Positions 1 through 7,640 of a stretch of DNA of 27,661 nucleotides are shown here, piece by piece (position 1 is the stretch's first letter; each line of letters starts with the position of its first letter). This DNA comes from an uncultured Collinsella sp. (GTDB taxonomy: Bacteria; Actinomycetota; Coriobacteriia; Coriobacteriales; Coriobacteriaceae), in assembly GCA_900545995.1 (NCBI GenBank), contig URBM01000010.1, positions 1 through 27,661 on the forward strand. Direction: 5' to 3'. The notes under the pieces are model-generated. The model saw nothing but the letters and a program-made list of their open reading frames with translations, was not told the origin of the DNA and made no database searches. Position numbers and translations under genes: made by a program.

Positions 1-261
1 CGGGATTGGTCAATCTCGGCCGACTATATTTGGCTAAAATAATCCGACGCTAACATCGGCGATCTCGACCTGACGCCGGGGCTCATCGAGAGGGCGCGCG
101 CAGAGAGGGGCGATGCCCCGCTGGCCTAGCCTAGAAGGAAAAACGGAATAGACGGACCGACCGTCCGGCTGAGTCTGGGAAGAGGTGCCGGGCGGAGGGC
201 GGAGCATGGCCACCGGACCCATCGAAACACATCTCCACCGTTCCTTCAACTGGGAAAATGC

Positions 262-294
262 CGCCCCCGGGTCCCGGATAGGACCTCGGGGGCG
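262..294 (-). terminator. Hairpin terminator of the arcD-arcA-arcB operon
   Basis: Arms at 262-274 and 281-294 pair almost perfectly (13 pairs, one bulged base at 286) around a 6-nt loop. Read on the minus strand the stem is followed by GGCATTTTCCC, a short T tract. It lies about 80 bp past the arcB stop codon, so it most likely ends that operon. The T tract is short and not immediate, so efficiency is uncertain. In the rest of 1-373 I see no supported gene. Confidence 0.6.
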
Positions 295-373
295 TTCGGC
301 TAGCTGCGGGAACGGCCTATTCGCTTAATGTGTTCGGCTGAGATCGGAAATCAACCGTTTTCTCAACGCCCCG

Positions 374-1384
374 CTACTTAAGCGTTGCGTACATCACCGC
401 CTTAATCGTATGCATGCGATTCTCCGCTTCTTGGAAAACACGAGATTTATCGGACTCAAAAACCTCGTCCGTGACTTCCATTTCGGTGACTCCAAACTTC
501 TCAGCAATTTCGGCACCAACAGTAGTATTAGTATCGTGGAAGCTCGGAAGGCAGTGGAGGAAAATCGCCTCGGGCTTTGCCATAGACATCACCTCAGCGG
601 TCACACGATACGGCGACATTAGCTTAATGCGGCTTTCCCACAGCTCTGCGGGCTGACCCATGCCAACCCAAACATCCGTGTAAATTACATCGGCATCACG
701 AGCGCCTTCCTCAATATCCTCTGTAATGGTAATCGTCGATCCATGCTCGGCCGCAATACGACTACATTCTGCAAGGAGTTCAGGGTCATAGGATGTAGCC
801 CCCTCCGAATTTCCCCCGATTGGGCCGCAAGAACAGTAGTTAATGCCGAGCTTAGCGCAAATGACCATGAGCGAATCGGCGACGTTTCCGGCCGCCTTAC
901 CAAAAAATGTAAGTTTCCTGCCCTTAATCTCTCCAAACTCTTCACGCATGGTCAGAATATCGGCAAGCACTTGAGTCGGGTGAAATTCAGTAGTCAGCCC
1001 ATTCCAAACGGGAACCCCAGCTTTTGCAGCAAGCTCCTCAACCTTCGTCTGCTCAAAGCCGCGGTATTCAATTCCGTCATACATGCGGCCAAGGACGCGA
1101 GCCGTGTCCTCAATCGACTCCTTTTTGCCCATCTGGGACGAGCCCGGATCCAAATAAGTTACACCCATGCCAAGGTCAAGTGCACCAACTTCGAAGGCGC
1201 AACGAGTACGCGTGGAAGTCTTCTCAAATAGCAAAACAATATTCTTACCTTCAAGGTATTTATGCGGAACACCGGCACGCTTCATGCTTTTGAAGTTAGC
1301 AGAAAGCTCAAGCAGATACTCAATCTCTTCCGTCGTGTAATCAAGCAGCTTCAGAAAACTGCGCCCAGCGATGTTAACACCCAT
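374..1384 (-). CDS. arcB: Ornithine carbamoyltransferase, probably catabolic
   Basis: In the arginine deiminase pathway this enzyme converts citrulline plus phosphate into ornithine and carbamoyl phosphate in the cytoplasm. Counting from the upstream in-frame ATG at 1393 (339 aa), the carbamoyl-phosphate motif STRTR is at residues 60-64, HPTQ at 138-141 and the catalytic-loop HCLPSFHD at 280-287. The length is normal for the family. I prefer the ATG at 1384: an AGGAG at 1394-1398 abuts the 1393 ATG but sits 9 nt from this one. The gene follows arcA by about 30 bp and is last in the operon. Two sites differ from the usual family pattern: the GDxRNN region reads GKAAGN (165-170), and DVWVSMG reads DVWVGMG (240-246). 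No carbamate kinase gene is nearby. The catabolic role is inferred from the neighbours. Confidence 0.93.
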   Translation of the reverse strand: MGVNIAGRSFLKLLDYTTEEIEYLLELSANFKSMKRAGVPHKYLEGKNIVLLFEKTSTRTRCAFEVGALDLGMGVTYLDPGSSQMGKKESIEDTARVLGRMYDGIEYRGFEQTKVEELAAKAGVPVWNGLTTEFHPTQVLADILTMREEFGEIKGRKLTFFGKAAGNVADSLMVICAKLGINYCSCGPIGGNSEGATSYDPELLAECSRIAAEHGSTITITEDIEEGARDADVIYTDVWVGMGQPAELWESRIKLMSPYRVTAEVMSMAKPEAIFLHCLPSFHDTNTTVGAEIAEKFGVTEMEVTDEVFESDKSRVFQEAENRMHTIKAVMYATLK

Positions 1385-1416
1385 ATTCGCCATCTCCTAT
1401 CACAGTGGATTTGCAA

Positions 1417-2661
1417 CTAAATATCTTCGCGCCAGAAGGGCATGCTCATGCAGCGCGGGCCGCCACGACCGCGGGACAGCTCCTCGGAGGGAACGACCAA
1501 AAGTTCCAAACCGTTCTTGTAGAGCTCATCATTTGTGACAACATTGCGCTCGTAAACACAGACTTTACCAGGAGCAACGGCAAGAGTGTTCGACCCGTCG
1601 TTCCACTGCTCGCGAGATGCCTCAACCATATCGCCGGCACCGCACTCAATAAGCTGCACCTTCTCCACGCCAGTAGCCATTTCAAGAATATGTTCAAGCG
1701 TGTCATCAATCTCTTGAACAGCGACCATTCCCTCAGAGTCACCACGAGTCAGACGATAAACACGAAGGGTCTCAAAAATACCGGGATAAACTGTGAACTT
1801 ATCGAAATCCACCATGGTGCAAACGGTGTCAAGATGCATGTAAGCATAGCCGTTGGGGATTTTAATAGCGTAAACGGTATCGATCTCAGAATTCCCAGAT
1901 CCCCAGAACAAATTCTTTGCAAGCTCCTCAATCGCAGCCGCCTCAGTTCGCTGGCTAATTCCAATAGCCAAGGTATGAGCGTTAATGTTAAGCACATCAC
2001 CGCCCTCGATATGCCAGGGATTCTTATGGTCGTACCAAATCGGAGTCCCTACATAATCGGGATGGTATTTGAAAATCGCTTCATAGAAGGGCACTTCACG
2101 ATCTCGCTGTTTCCAATACATATGGTGAAGCAGAACGCCTTTGCCCACGGAAGCAAGAGGATCGCGAGAGAAATACGAGCTCGGAAGAGGCTTCAACACC
2201 AAATCATCGGGCTTCGCATCCTCATTATCCATCATACTAAGCGTAGTCGAGACGCGAGGCAGCTCAAGGTCACGATAACGATACCCCCCCATAGCCTCAA
2301 GTACAAACTGATACGAATCTGAAATAGCGTCGAGCTTTTCACGAACAGCCTGCTCAAGCAGAGGATTGACAATCCCGCTCTCAGCCATAAATGTATCGGT
2401 AAACTCAGCGCGAGCCGAGGGGCATGCATCCAGCGCCTCAGCAACGAGTTTCTCCATATAGAGAACCTCAACACCTTCGCTCCTCAGAAGATCCGCAAAG
2501 GCATCATGCTCCTTTTGAGCCACATCAAGATAGAAACAGTCGTGAATCCAGACATCCTCGAACTCTTCCGCCTTTACGTTCACAAGGTCACGACCGGGGC
2601 GGTGAAGCACAACTTTCTTGAGCTTACCAATCTCGCTGTGTACATTCAGTCCTTTAGACAT
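1417..2661 (-). CDS. arcA: Arginine deiminase
   Basis: This enzyme hydrolyses L-arginine to citrulline and ammonia, the first step of the arginine deiminase pathway. The 414-residue protein has the guanidino-modifying-enzyme signature: FSRDP (164-168), HIEGGD (217-222), HLDT (276-279), and the nucleophilic cysteine C404 in the C-terminal GGPRC segment. All catalytic residues expected for the family (Asp, Glu, His, Asp, Cys) are present. A GGAG lies 8 nt before the ATG. It is the middle gene of the operon, 28 bp after the antiporter gene and about 30 bp before arcB. A second, clearly diverged deiminase is encoded divergently at 4386-5636. Function by family is secure; whether the two paralogues act on different substrates or under different conditions cannot be seen. 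Confidence 0.96.
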   Translation of the reverse strand: MSKGLNVHSEIGKLKKVVLHRPGRDLVNVKAEEFEDVWIHDCFYLDVAQKEHDAFADLLRSEGVEVLYMEKLVAEALDACPSARAEFTDTFMAESGIVNPLLEQAVREKLDAISDSYQFVLEAMGGYRYRDLELPRVSTTLSMMDNEDAKPDDLVLKPLPSSYFSRDPLASVGKGVLLHHMYWKQRDREVPFYEAIFKYHPDYVGTPIWYDHKNPWHIEGGDVLNINAHTLAIGISQRTEAAAIEELAKNLFWGSGNSEIDTVYAIKIPNGYAYMHLDTVCTMVDFDKFTVYPGIFETLRVYRLTRGDSEGMVAVQEIDDTLEHILEMATGVEKVQLIECGAGDMVEASREQWNDGSNTLAVAPGKVCVYERNVVTNDELYKNGLELLVVPSEELSRGRGGPRCMSMPFWREDI

Positions 2662-2689
2662 TCCTGTTACTCCATTTCAGCCATGAAAC

Positions 2690-4132
2690 CTACAGGGCAA
2701 TAAGTCCCGAGATTGCTACGAATACGATATTGATGAGCGACACGACCAAGAAGAATTTCCAAACGGTCTTCCACCACTGGCCAAGCTTGATCTTACACAC
2801 GCCCAAACCCGCTACAAGAATGGCGCTAGTAGGACAGATCAAAGACATCGTCGCGCTACCCATGGAGAGAGCCCACACGGCAGCCTCGGGATTAAGGCCC
2901 ATGAGTTCGGTCAAAGGTCCAAAAATGGGAGCGGTCAGTGCTGCAAGGCCAGATGAGCTGGGAACCAGAATCGCCAGGAGGTTCTCAACCGCATAAAGAA
3001 GCGTAGTAAAGAGAACCGCCGGGATGCCGCCCAGACCAGTAGCGAGCGCATTGAGGATGGTATCAATGATCATGCCGTCAGAGGCAATGACAAGGATGCC
3101 ACGCGCAAGTCCAACGACAATTGCCGAGAAAGCAAAGTCAGCGATACCCGCAACAAATTCCTGAGCGATGACGTCCTGACTAAAGCCCGCAATAACACCA
3201 GCCAACAGGCCCATGGCCAAAAAGACCGCAGAAATCTCGTTCATATACCAGCCCTGGGTCACAAGTCCCCAGATGATAAGGCACATACCAGCGATAAATA
3301 CCGCAAGCACGCCTTTTTGACGACCCGTAAATTCCGCGTCAAGGGCAGATTCATCGGCAGCGAACTCGACTTTCTTGGCGATATCATCCTCAAATGTGAT
3401 CGATGACTCAGGGTTCTTCTTTACCCTTCGTGCATAGAGGACAACCCAAGTAATTGCAACGGCGGTCAAAACAACCCAGGCAATCATACGCAGCCACAGC
3501 TGGGGGTTGCCCTGAATACCAAGAATACCTTGCGCAATGAGAACATTAAACGGATTAATCGTTGAGGCGATGTAACCCGTGCGCGCTCCAACGAACACGA
3601 CCATGAACGCCGTCATCGAGTCGAAGCCCATAGCCATCATAATTGGCATGAAGATCGCAAAGAACGGAAGAGTTTCTTCCGCCATGCCAAAGCTCGTTCC
3701 GCCCAATGCAAAGAGAACCATCGCAATAGGAATAATTAGAATGTCTTTGTTCTTAAAGCGGCGAACGACACGACCCATTCCGCTCGTGATAGCGCCCGTT
3801 TTAGTAATAACCTGAAACGAACCGCCCACAATCAAGATGAATGCAACGACCTCAATTGCCTCTTGTATACCGCGCGTTGGAGCCTGAAGAACATCGAAGA
3901 CGCCTTGTCTGAGATCTACTTCATCCCCGGTTTCCTCGTCAATATATGTCTTTTCACTCTGCTCATACGTACCTGCGACAGTGACTTCACGACCGTTCAC
4001 CTCCTGACGCTGATAGGACCCAGAGGGAACAATCCACGTGAGAACAGCGAAGATGACCATAAGTGCAAAGATGATCGCATATACGTGCGGGACCTTGAAC
4101 TGCTTGATGCCTTTCGAACTTTCCGCTGCCAT
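2690..4132 (-). CDS. arcD: YfcC/DcuC-family transporter, likely arginine/ornithine antiporter
   Basis: A 480-residue polytopic membrane protein with about 12 hydrophobic segments, starting with one at 15-36 and followed by an exposed loop at 38-80. Signature stretches include GGTSFGMAEETLPF (144-157), TGYIASTINPFN (185-196) and a VPSSSG motif in the C-terminal half; these are typical of the YfcC branch of the DcuC superfamily. Family members in arginine deiminase operons of streptococci act as arginine/ornithine exchangers, and the position as first gene before arcA and arcB supports that role here. An AGGAGG sits just before the ATG. The spacing to arcA is 28 bp. The substrate is inferred from context, since the family also contains dicarboxylate and peptide-linked transporters. 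Confidence 0.85.
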   Translation of the reverse strand: MAAESSKGIKQFKVPHVYAIIFALMVIFAVLTWIVPSGSYQRQEVNGREVTVAGTYEQSEKTYIDEETGDEVDLRQGVFDVLQAPTRGIQEAIEVVAFILIVGGSFQVITKTGAITSGMGRVVRRFKNKDILIIPIAMVLFALGGTSFGMAEETLPFFAIFMPIMMAMGFDSMTAFMVVFVGARTGYIASTINPFNVLIAQGILGIQGNPQLWLRMIAWVVLTAVAITWVVLYARRVKKNPESSITFEDDIAKKVEFAADESALDAEFTGRQKGVLAVFIAGMCLIIWGLVTQGWYMNEISAVFLAMGLLAGVIAGFSQDVIAQEFVAGIADFAFSAIVVGLARGILVIASDGMIIDTILNALATGLGGIPAVLFTTLLYAVENLLAILVPSSSGLAALTAPIFGPLTELMGLNPEAAVWALSMGSATMSLICPTSAILVAGLGVCKIKLGQWWKTVWKFFLVVSLINIVFVAISGLIAL

Positions 4133-4265
4133 TTCTCCTCCTTCATTCCTTTTCCCATCTATCCAGCTGGCACCATAAATGTATGAGGTTGCTCAGCGTT
4201 GGTCGGCCAACCATCGCCATCGTGTCGCTTTTCACCTATGAACGGCAGCTAAAGTGACGTTATTA

Positions 4266-4303
4266 ATCAATCTGATATTTAAAATTGATGTTATTTATCA
4301 ATT
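4266..4303. promoter_or_regulatory. Cluster of ATCAAT/ATTGAT half-sites between divergent arginine genes
   Basis: ATCAAT at 4266-4271, ATTGAT at 4284-4289 and ATCAAT at 4297-4302 form two overlapping inverted repeats. The better one is AATTGAT-N7-ATCAATT (4283-4303). They sit in an AT-rich part of the 253-bp spacer between arcD (minus) and the second deiminase (plus), where both promoters must lie. A TATATA at 4355-4360 may be the -10 element of the plus-strand gene, but no convincing -35 was found. The arms resemble FNR half-sites, but the 7-nt gap is not the FNR gap of 4. The locally encoded XRE regulator is a candidate binder; this is inference. Confidence 0.45.
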
Positions 4304-4385
4304 ACATACGTCTTTTAACTTTTCCGCAACACAACAAGGAACCTGCCTTAGCCTTATATAAAAACCAGCAGGACAGGAGACAGAC

Positions 4386-5636
4386 ATGCAAGGCGTACAC
4401 ATAACAAATGAAATCGGTCATTTAAAAGCCGTACTTGTCCATCGACCTGGAGCTGAAACACAAAACTACCCTGATGCCGACTTCAGCCAAGTTTTCTCCC
4501 TGCGAAAATGGAGCGGTCGTTTTGACCTCGACAAAGCAATATATGAGCACGATTCCATGGTTCAATTGCTTAAGAAGCATGGCGTAGAAACCATTGAAAT
4601 TAGGGACCTTCTCGAAGACTCACTTGAAACTGAGCCCCAATCACTTAAATATTTTATTGATGACTACCTCCGTTGCAGCGGAGCAACAGGCAGAGAGTTC
4701 CTCGAGACAATAACCCAGCTGTTTGAGAACGCTAAGAACACCCAGGAATTGGTGAATATAGTACTTAACGGCATTCGCTTTGGAGACACTGAGCTATGTT
4801 CAAACCAGTCGGAAACACTACGAGCGCTCGTGCACGAGCAATTTGACCCCGCCTCGCTCTTGGTCAATCCCCTCAACACGCTTTTTTTCACTCGTGATCC
4901 TGCTGTGGTAGTCGGAGACGGCATCATCCTAAATCATATGTATTGGCCTGAGCGTGATCGTGAGGTCGCCTTATACCGGCAGATATTCACCCACCACAAG
5001 ATCATGGGAGAAACCCCAGTATGTGATTTGAACAGGAGTAGTTACCATATCGAAGGCGGAGACATTCTTGTTATCAGTGCTAAGACAATTTTAGTTGGAA
5101 TCTCTGACCGAACTGAACCCGCCGCCGTCGAGTCACTTGCAAAAGAGCTCCTGACCTCAAATAAATTCCAGACCACCGAGCTAATTGCGATTCGAGTCCC
5201 CTCTGACGGGCTGCGTATCCACCTCGATACGTTCATAAGTAGAATTGATCACGACGCGTTCCTCATCGATCGTGAGATATGCAATGCCGTTGATGCATAC
5301 AGCATTCAACTAAAACGATCCGGAAAGGGCCTTACGATCACTCCTATCGATCGCACGATTCCGGAAATACTCTCTGCAGCCTGTTGCGAACCAATAAAAG
5401 TAATTGACTGCGGAGGCGGGAATCAAACCGCCTACGAAAGAGAGCGCCGGAACAACGCAACGTCTATCCTTGCGCTCTCGCCAGGAAAACTATGCGTATA
5501 TGAAGAAAACGTTTGGACCAACGAAGCGCTTGAGAAAGCAGGAATGGAATTATTCCCGTTATCCATTGACGAGCTCACCAAAGGCTATGGTGGCACAAAC
5601 TGTCTATGCCTCCCCCTGTGGCGAGAGGATCTATAG
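4386..5636 (+). CDS. Second, diverged arginine deiminase
   Basis: A 416-residue guanidino-modifying enzyme of the arginine deiminase family. Motifs: FTRDP (168-172), HIEGGD (221-226), HLDT (279-282) and the C-terminal GGTNC with candidate nucleophile C406, so the active site appears intact. It differs from the neighbouring deiminase through most of its length, including a changed segment at 35-50, so it is a paralogue rather than a recent duplicate. An AGGAGA lies 5 nt before the ATG. The gene is AT-richer than the chromosome to its right. It is transcribed away from the arcD operon and is followed 2 bp later by a regulator gene. Substrate could be arginine or a related guanidino compound; arginine is the default from family and locus. 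Confidence 0.9.
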   Translation: MQGVHITNEIGHLKAVLVHRPGAETQNYPDADFSQVFSLRKWSGRFDLDKAIYEHDSMVQLLKKHGVETIEIRDLLEDSLETEPQSLKYFIDDYLRCSGATGREFLETITQLFENAKNTQELVNIVLNGIRFGDTELCSNQSETLRALVHEQFDPASLLVNPLNTLFFTRDPAVVVGDGIILNHMYWPERDREVALYRQIFTHHKIMGETPVCDLNRSSYHIEGGDILVISAKTILVGISDRTEPAAVESLAKELLTSNKFQTTELIAIRVPSDGLRIHLDTFISRIDHDAFLIDREICNAVDAYSIQLKRSGKGLTITPIDRTIPEILSAACCEPIKVIDCGGGNQTAYERERRNNATSILALSPGKLCVYEENVWTNEALEKAGMELFPLSIDELTKGYGGTNCLCLPLWREDL

Positions 5637-5638
5637 CC

Positions 5639-6295
5639 ATGGGCTTCGGGGCAAATATTCGTAAACTCCGCACCATGGAGCATCTTGGTCAGGCGCAACT
5701 TGCAGAGATGTTGGGGGTATCTAAAGAGACCGTTTGTCGTTGGGAAAAAAGTCGGTATGCCCCCCGTGAGCGCCATATTGAAAAGTTACAAGCGCTCTTC
5801 GGTTGCACCCGCGATGAACTTGTTGGCGAGGAAAACGGTTTGGCCGTAAAGCTCGCAAATAAAAGAATCGTCACCGACGAAGACCCTGCTATCCACGAAA
5901 TGGAGGGCGCATTTCCCGTCATCGATATCGAATCGCAAAAGCGCCGCATCACGCACAGCCAACAAAATGCTTGCGCGCCCGTAGACGTAGCCAAGCGTCA
6001 CCCACATAGCGTTTTCGTTAAAATCAAAGGTGACGAAATGTCCCGCATTTACCCTCCCGGCAGCTTACTACTTGTCGATACCACCGCAAAGCCTTGGAAC
6101 GGCTGTGCTGTATTGGCGCTCGCAGACGGTAAAACACCGGTAATTAGGCGATTTGCAGAAGGAAACGACATGATTGTGCTGTCGTCCCATTCATATGCAA
6201 CAGCAAGTCCGGATCTGATGTTTAACAAACGGAGGATTAGAATCATAGGAGTCGTCGTTTGGTATCAAGCGAGCCACGATCACACGCTTAATTAA
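5639..6295 (+). CDS. XRE-family regulator with catalytically degenerate S24 domain
   Basis: A 218-residue protein with an N-terminal XRE-type helix-turn-helix (about 5-62, containing LAEMLGVSKETVCRWE) and a C-terminal LexA/CI-like S24 domain (about 115-210). In S24 peptidases the serine lies in GDSM and the lysine in a VKR motif. Here these positions read GDEM (131-134, Glu133) and VIRRF (Arg170), so the self-cleavage dyad seems lost. The start at 5639 is chosen over an in-frame ATG at 5606, because it avoids a 31-bp overlap, has a GAGAGG upstream and begins directly at the HTH domain. It follows the second arginine deiminase by 2 bp and is probably co-transcribed. It may control the divergent arginine genes; its effector is unknown. 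It could also be a domesticated phage repressor. Confidence 0.85.
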   Translation: MGFGANIRKLRTMEHLGQAQLAEMLGVSKETVCRWEKSRYAPRERHIEKLQALFGCTRDELVGEENGLAVKLANKRIVTDEDPAIHEMEGAFPVIDIESQKRRITHSQQNACAPVDVAKRHPHSVFVKIKGDEMSRIYPPGSLLLVDTTAKPWNGCAVLALADGKTPVIRRFAEGNDMIVLSSHSYATASPDLMFNKRRIRIIGVVVWYQASHDHTLN

Positions 6296-6355
6296 ATCGA
6301 CTTTCCCAAAAACGACCGTACCGCACAGACAGGTCAAGGCCCCAGCCCAAATGAA

Positions 6356-6931
6356 CTACTTTTTGGCGGCTTTGCGCTCGTCGCGGATACGGGCGCGGTC
6401 CATGGCCGCCTCGACAGCCGAGAAGCGGCAACCACAGTAGTTCTGCCGATACATGCCAAGCTCGCGCGAACGGCGTGTCGCCTCGGGGTAATACGGGCGA
6501 AAATCGCGAATCACCGAGGTGAGACCGCGGGCGGCAGCCAGACGCTCCAACACATCATTGCAGGTTTCGAACAACTGGTACGGCGAGACGGCGAGCGTCG
6601 TGCCCACAAACTCAAACCCGCGCTCCTGGGCCACGCGGCACGCCTCGGCCAGACGCAGGGCATAGCACGCGCGACAGCGACGGGCTCGGTCGGCACCCAG
6701 CGGCGCCACGCCGGTCTCCCAGCGATCGCGGTCCTCCCCTGCCTCGATGAGCTCGATGTCGCCATCGGCACACCACCGGCGCAGCTCGTCCAAGCGGCGC
6801 TGCCATTCATCGCGCGGTTGAATATTGGGGTTGGTCCAGCAAATCGTGGGCTCAAACCCCTCCTCGCGCAGCAGGCGAACCGGCTCAAGCGAGCATGGTG
6901 CACAGCACGCATGCAGCAACAACGACTTCAT
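6356..6931 (-). CDS. queH: Epoxyqueuosine reductase QueH
   Basis: QueH reduces epoxyqueuosine in tRNA to queuosine, the last step of queuosine modification, using iron and cysteines; it is unrelated to QueG. The 191-residue product has the family cysteine pattern: HACCAPC (7-13), CRAC (86-89) and CGC (166-168), plus TTLAVSPYQ (111-119). The start at 6931 is chosen because GAGGAG (6938-6943) lies 6 nt upstream; a longer frame to 7108 would overlap the next gene and lacks family homology. It starts 10 bp after the stop of the DUF3267 gene, so the two are likely co-transcribed. No other queuosine gene is in the window, consistent with salvage or dispersed genes. Confidence 0.92.
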   Translation of the reverse strand: MKSLLLHACCAPCSLEPVRLLREEGFEPTICWTNPNIQPRDEWQRRLDELRRWCADGDIELIEAGEDRDRWETGVAPLGADRARRCRACYALRLAEACRVAQERGFEFVGTTLAVSPYQLFETCNDVLERLAAARGLTSVIRDFRPYYPEATRRSRELGMYRQNYCGCRFSAVEAAMDRARIRDERKAAKK

Positions 6932-6941
6932 CGACATCTCC

Positions 6942-7508
6942 TCACCCAAAAAAGCGCACGCCAAAGGACGTATCCTCGCAGGCGACAATGCGGCGGTCGC
7001 GCAAAATGGTCCGCACGTAATACCAATCGCCCACACAACCCGACAAATGCAAGCCGGCCGCCAGGTAGCACAGCAGCGGATAGCCCGAAAACGCAAACCC
7101 CAGGGCAAGCGCCGCCGTCACAACAACCGTCGGCGCCAGGCAAACCGCCATGTACCGCCGGCGCGAATACACAACGCCCTCGGCGCAGGCATAGATCATC
7201 GCCGTCTCGCGATTCGCCCCAAAGGTCACCTTCGCGCCCGCAGGCGCCAGCAGCTTAAAAAACACACCGTGCACCAGCTCGTGCACGGCGAACGACGCCA
7301 TTGAGATCGCAGCCAAGCCGACTATCCAGCCCACGACAGCCATCCAGCCGCCCGCGTCAGCCGCATCCAAGTCTGCAGGCCCACCCAGCAACATAAACAC
7401 CGGCACCAAGCACACGGCAAACACGCCGACTACGACCATCCCCCACACAAAGCAAGCGTGCAGAAAATCCTCGTCTTCAAACGCATGTATGTTGGAAATC
7501 TCATTCAT
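6942..7508 (-). CDS. DUF3267-family membrane metalloprotease-like protein
   Basis: A 188-residue membrane protein with four or five hydrophobic segments (about 20-42, 55-75, 117-140, 143-158). The motif HELVH at 76-80 fits an HExxH zinc site placed at the membrane, and DWYYVR at 161-166 could supply the third ligand, as in site-2-protease-like families. DUF3267 proteins share this arrangement. The biological substrate is not known for the family. It is the first gene of a pair with queH; no functional link is evident. The ATG at 7508 is retained, although no strong ribosome-binding site stands out. Confidence 0.8.
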   Translation of the reverse strand: MNEISNIHAFEDEDFLHACFVWGMVVVGVFAVCLVPVFMLLGGPADLDAADAGGWMAVVGWIVGLAAISMASFAVHELVHGVFFKLLAPAGAKVTFGANRETAMIYACAEGVVYSRRRYMAVCLAPTVVVTAALALGFAFSGYPLLCYLAAGLHLSGCVGDWYYVRTILRDRRIVACEDTSFGVRFFG

Positions 7509-7640
7509 AGCATCTTAGGATAGCGCCCCTGCCACGTACCCGTCCGCATGTGCGATAATGTCGAACGATATGCACGAATTGACCACCGCGTCGCCAGGCC
7601 TTGCGCCCGGCCGCGCTCTCACCATATGCGAAGGAGTCCC

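Noticed and set aside
34..249. 71-codon frame on the minus strand near the window start
   Set aside because: It starts with TTG just beyond a terminator hairpin, has no good ribosome-binding site and no recognisable motif.
4283..4303. FNR-type box upstream of the arginine genes
   Set aside because: The TTGAT and ATCAA arms are 7 nt apart rather than the 4 nt needed for FNR.
6296..6355. Possible terminator between the convergent regulator and queH genes
   Set aside because: On the minus strand GTTTTTG follows a GACC/GGTC pair, but the stem is too weak to call.
7509..7640. T-box or other leader before the MetRS-like gene
   Set aside because: No T-box motif or terminator-antiterminator pair is visible in this 132-bp spacer.
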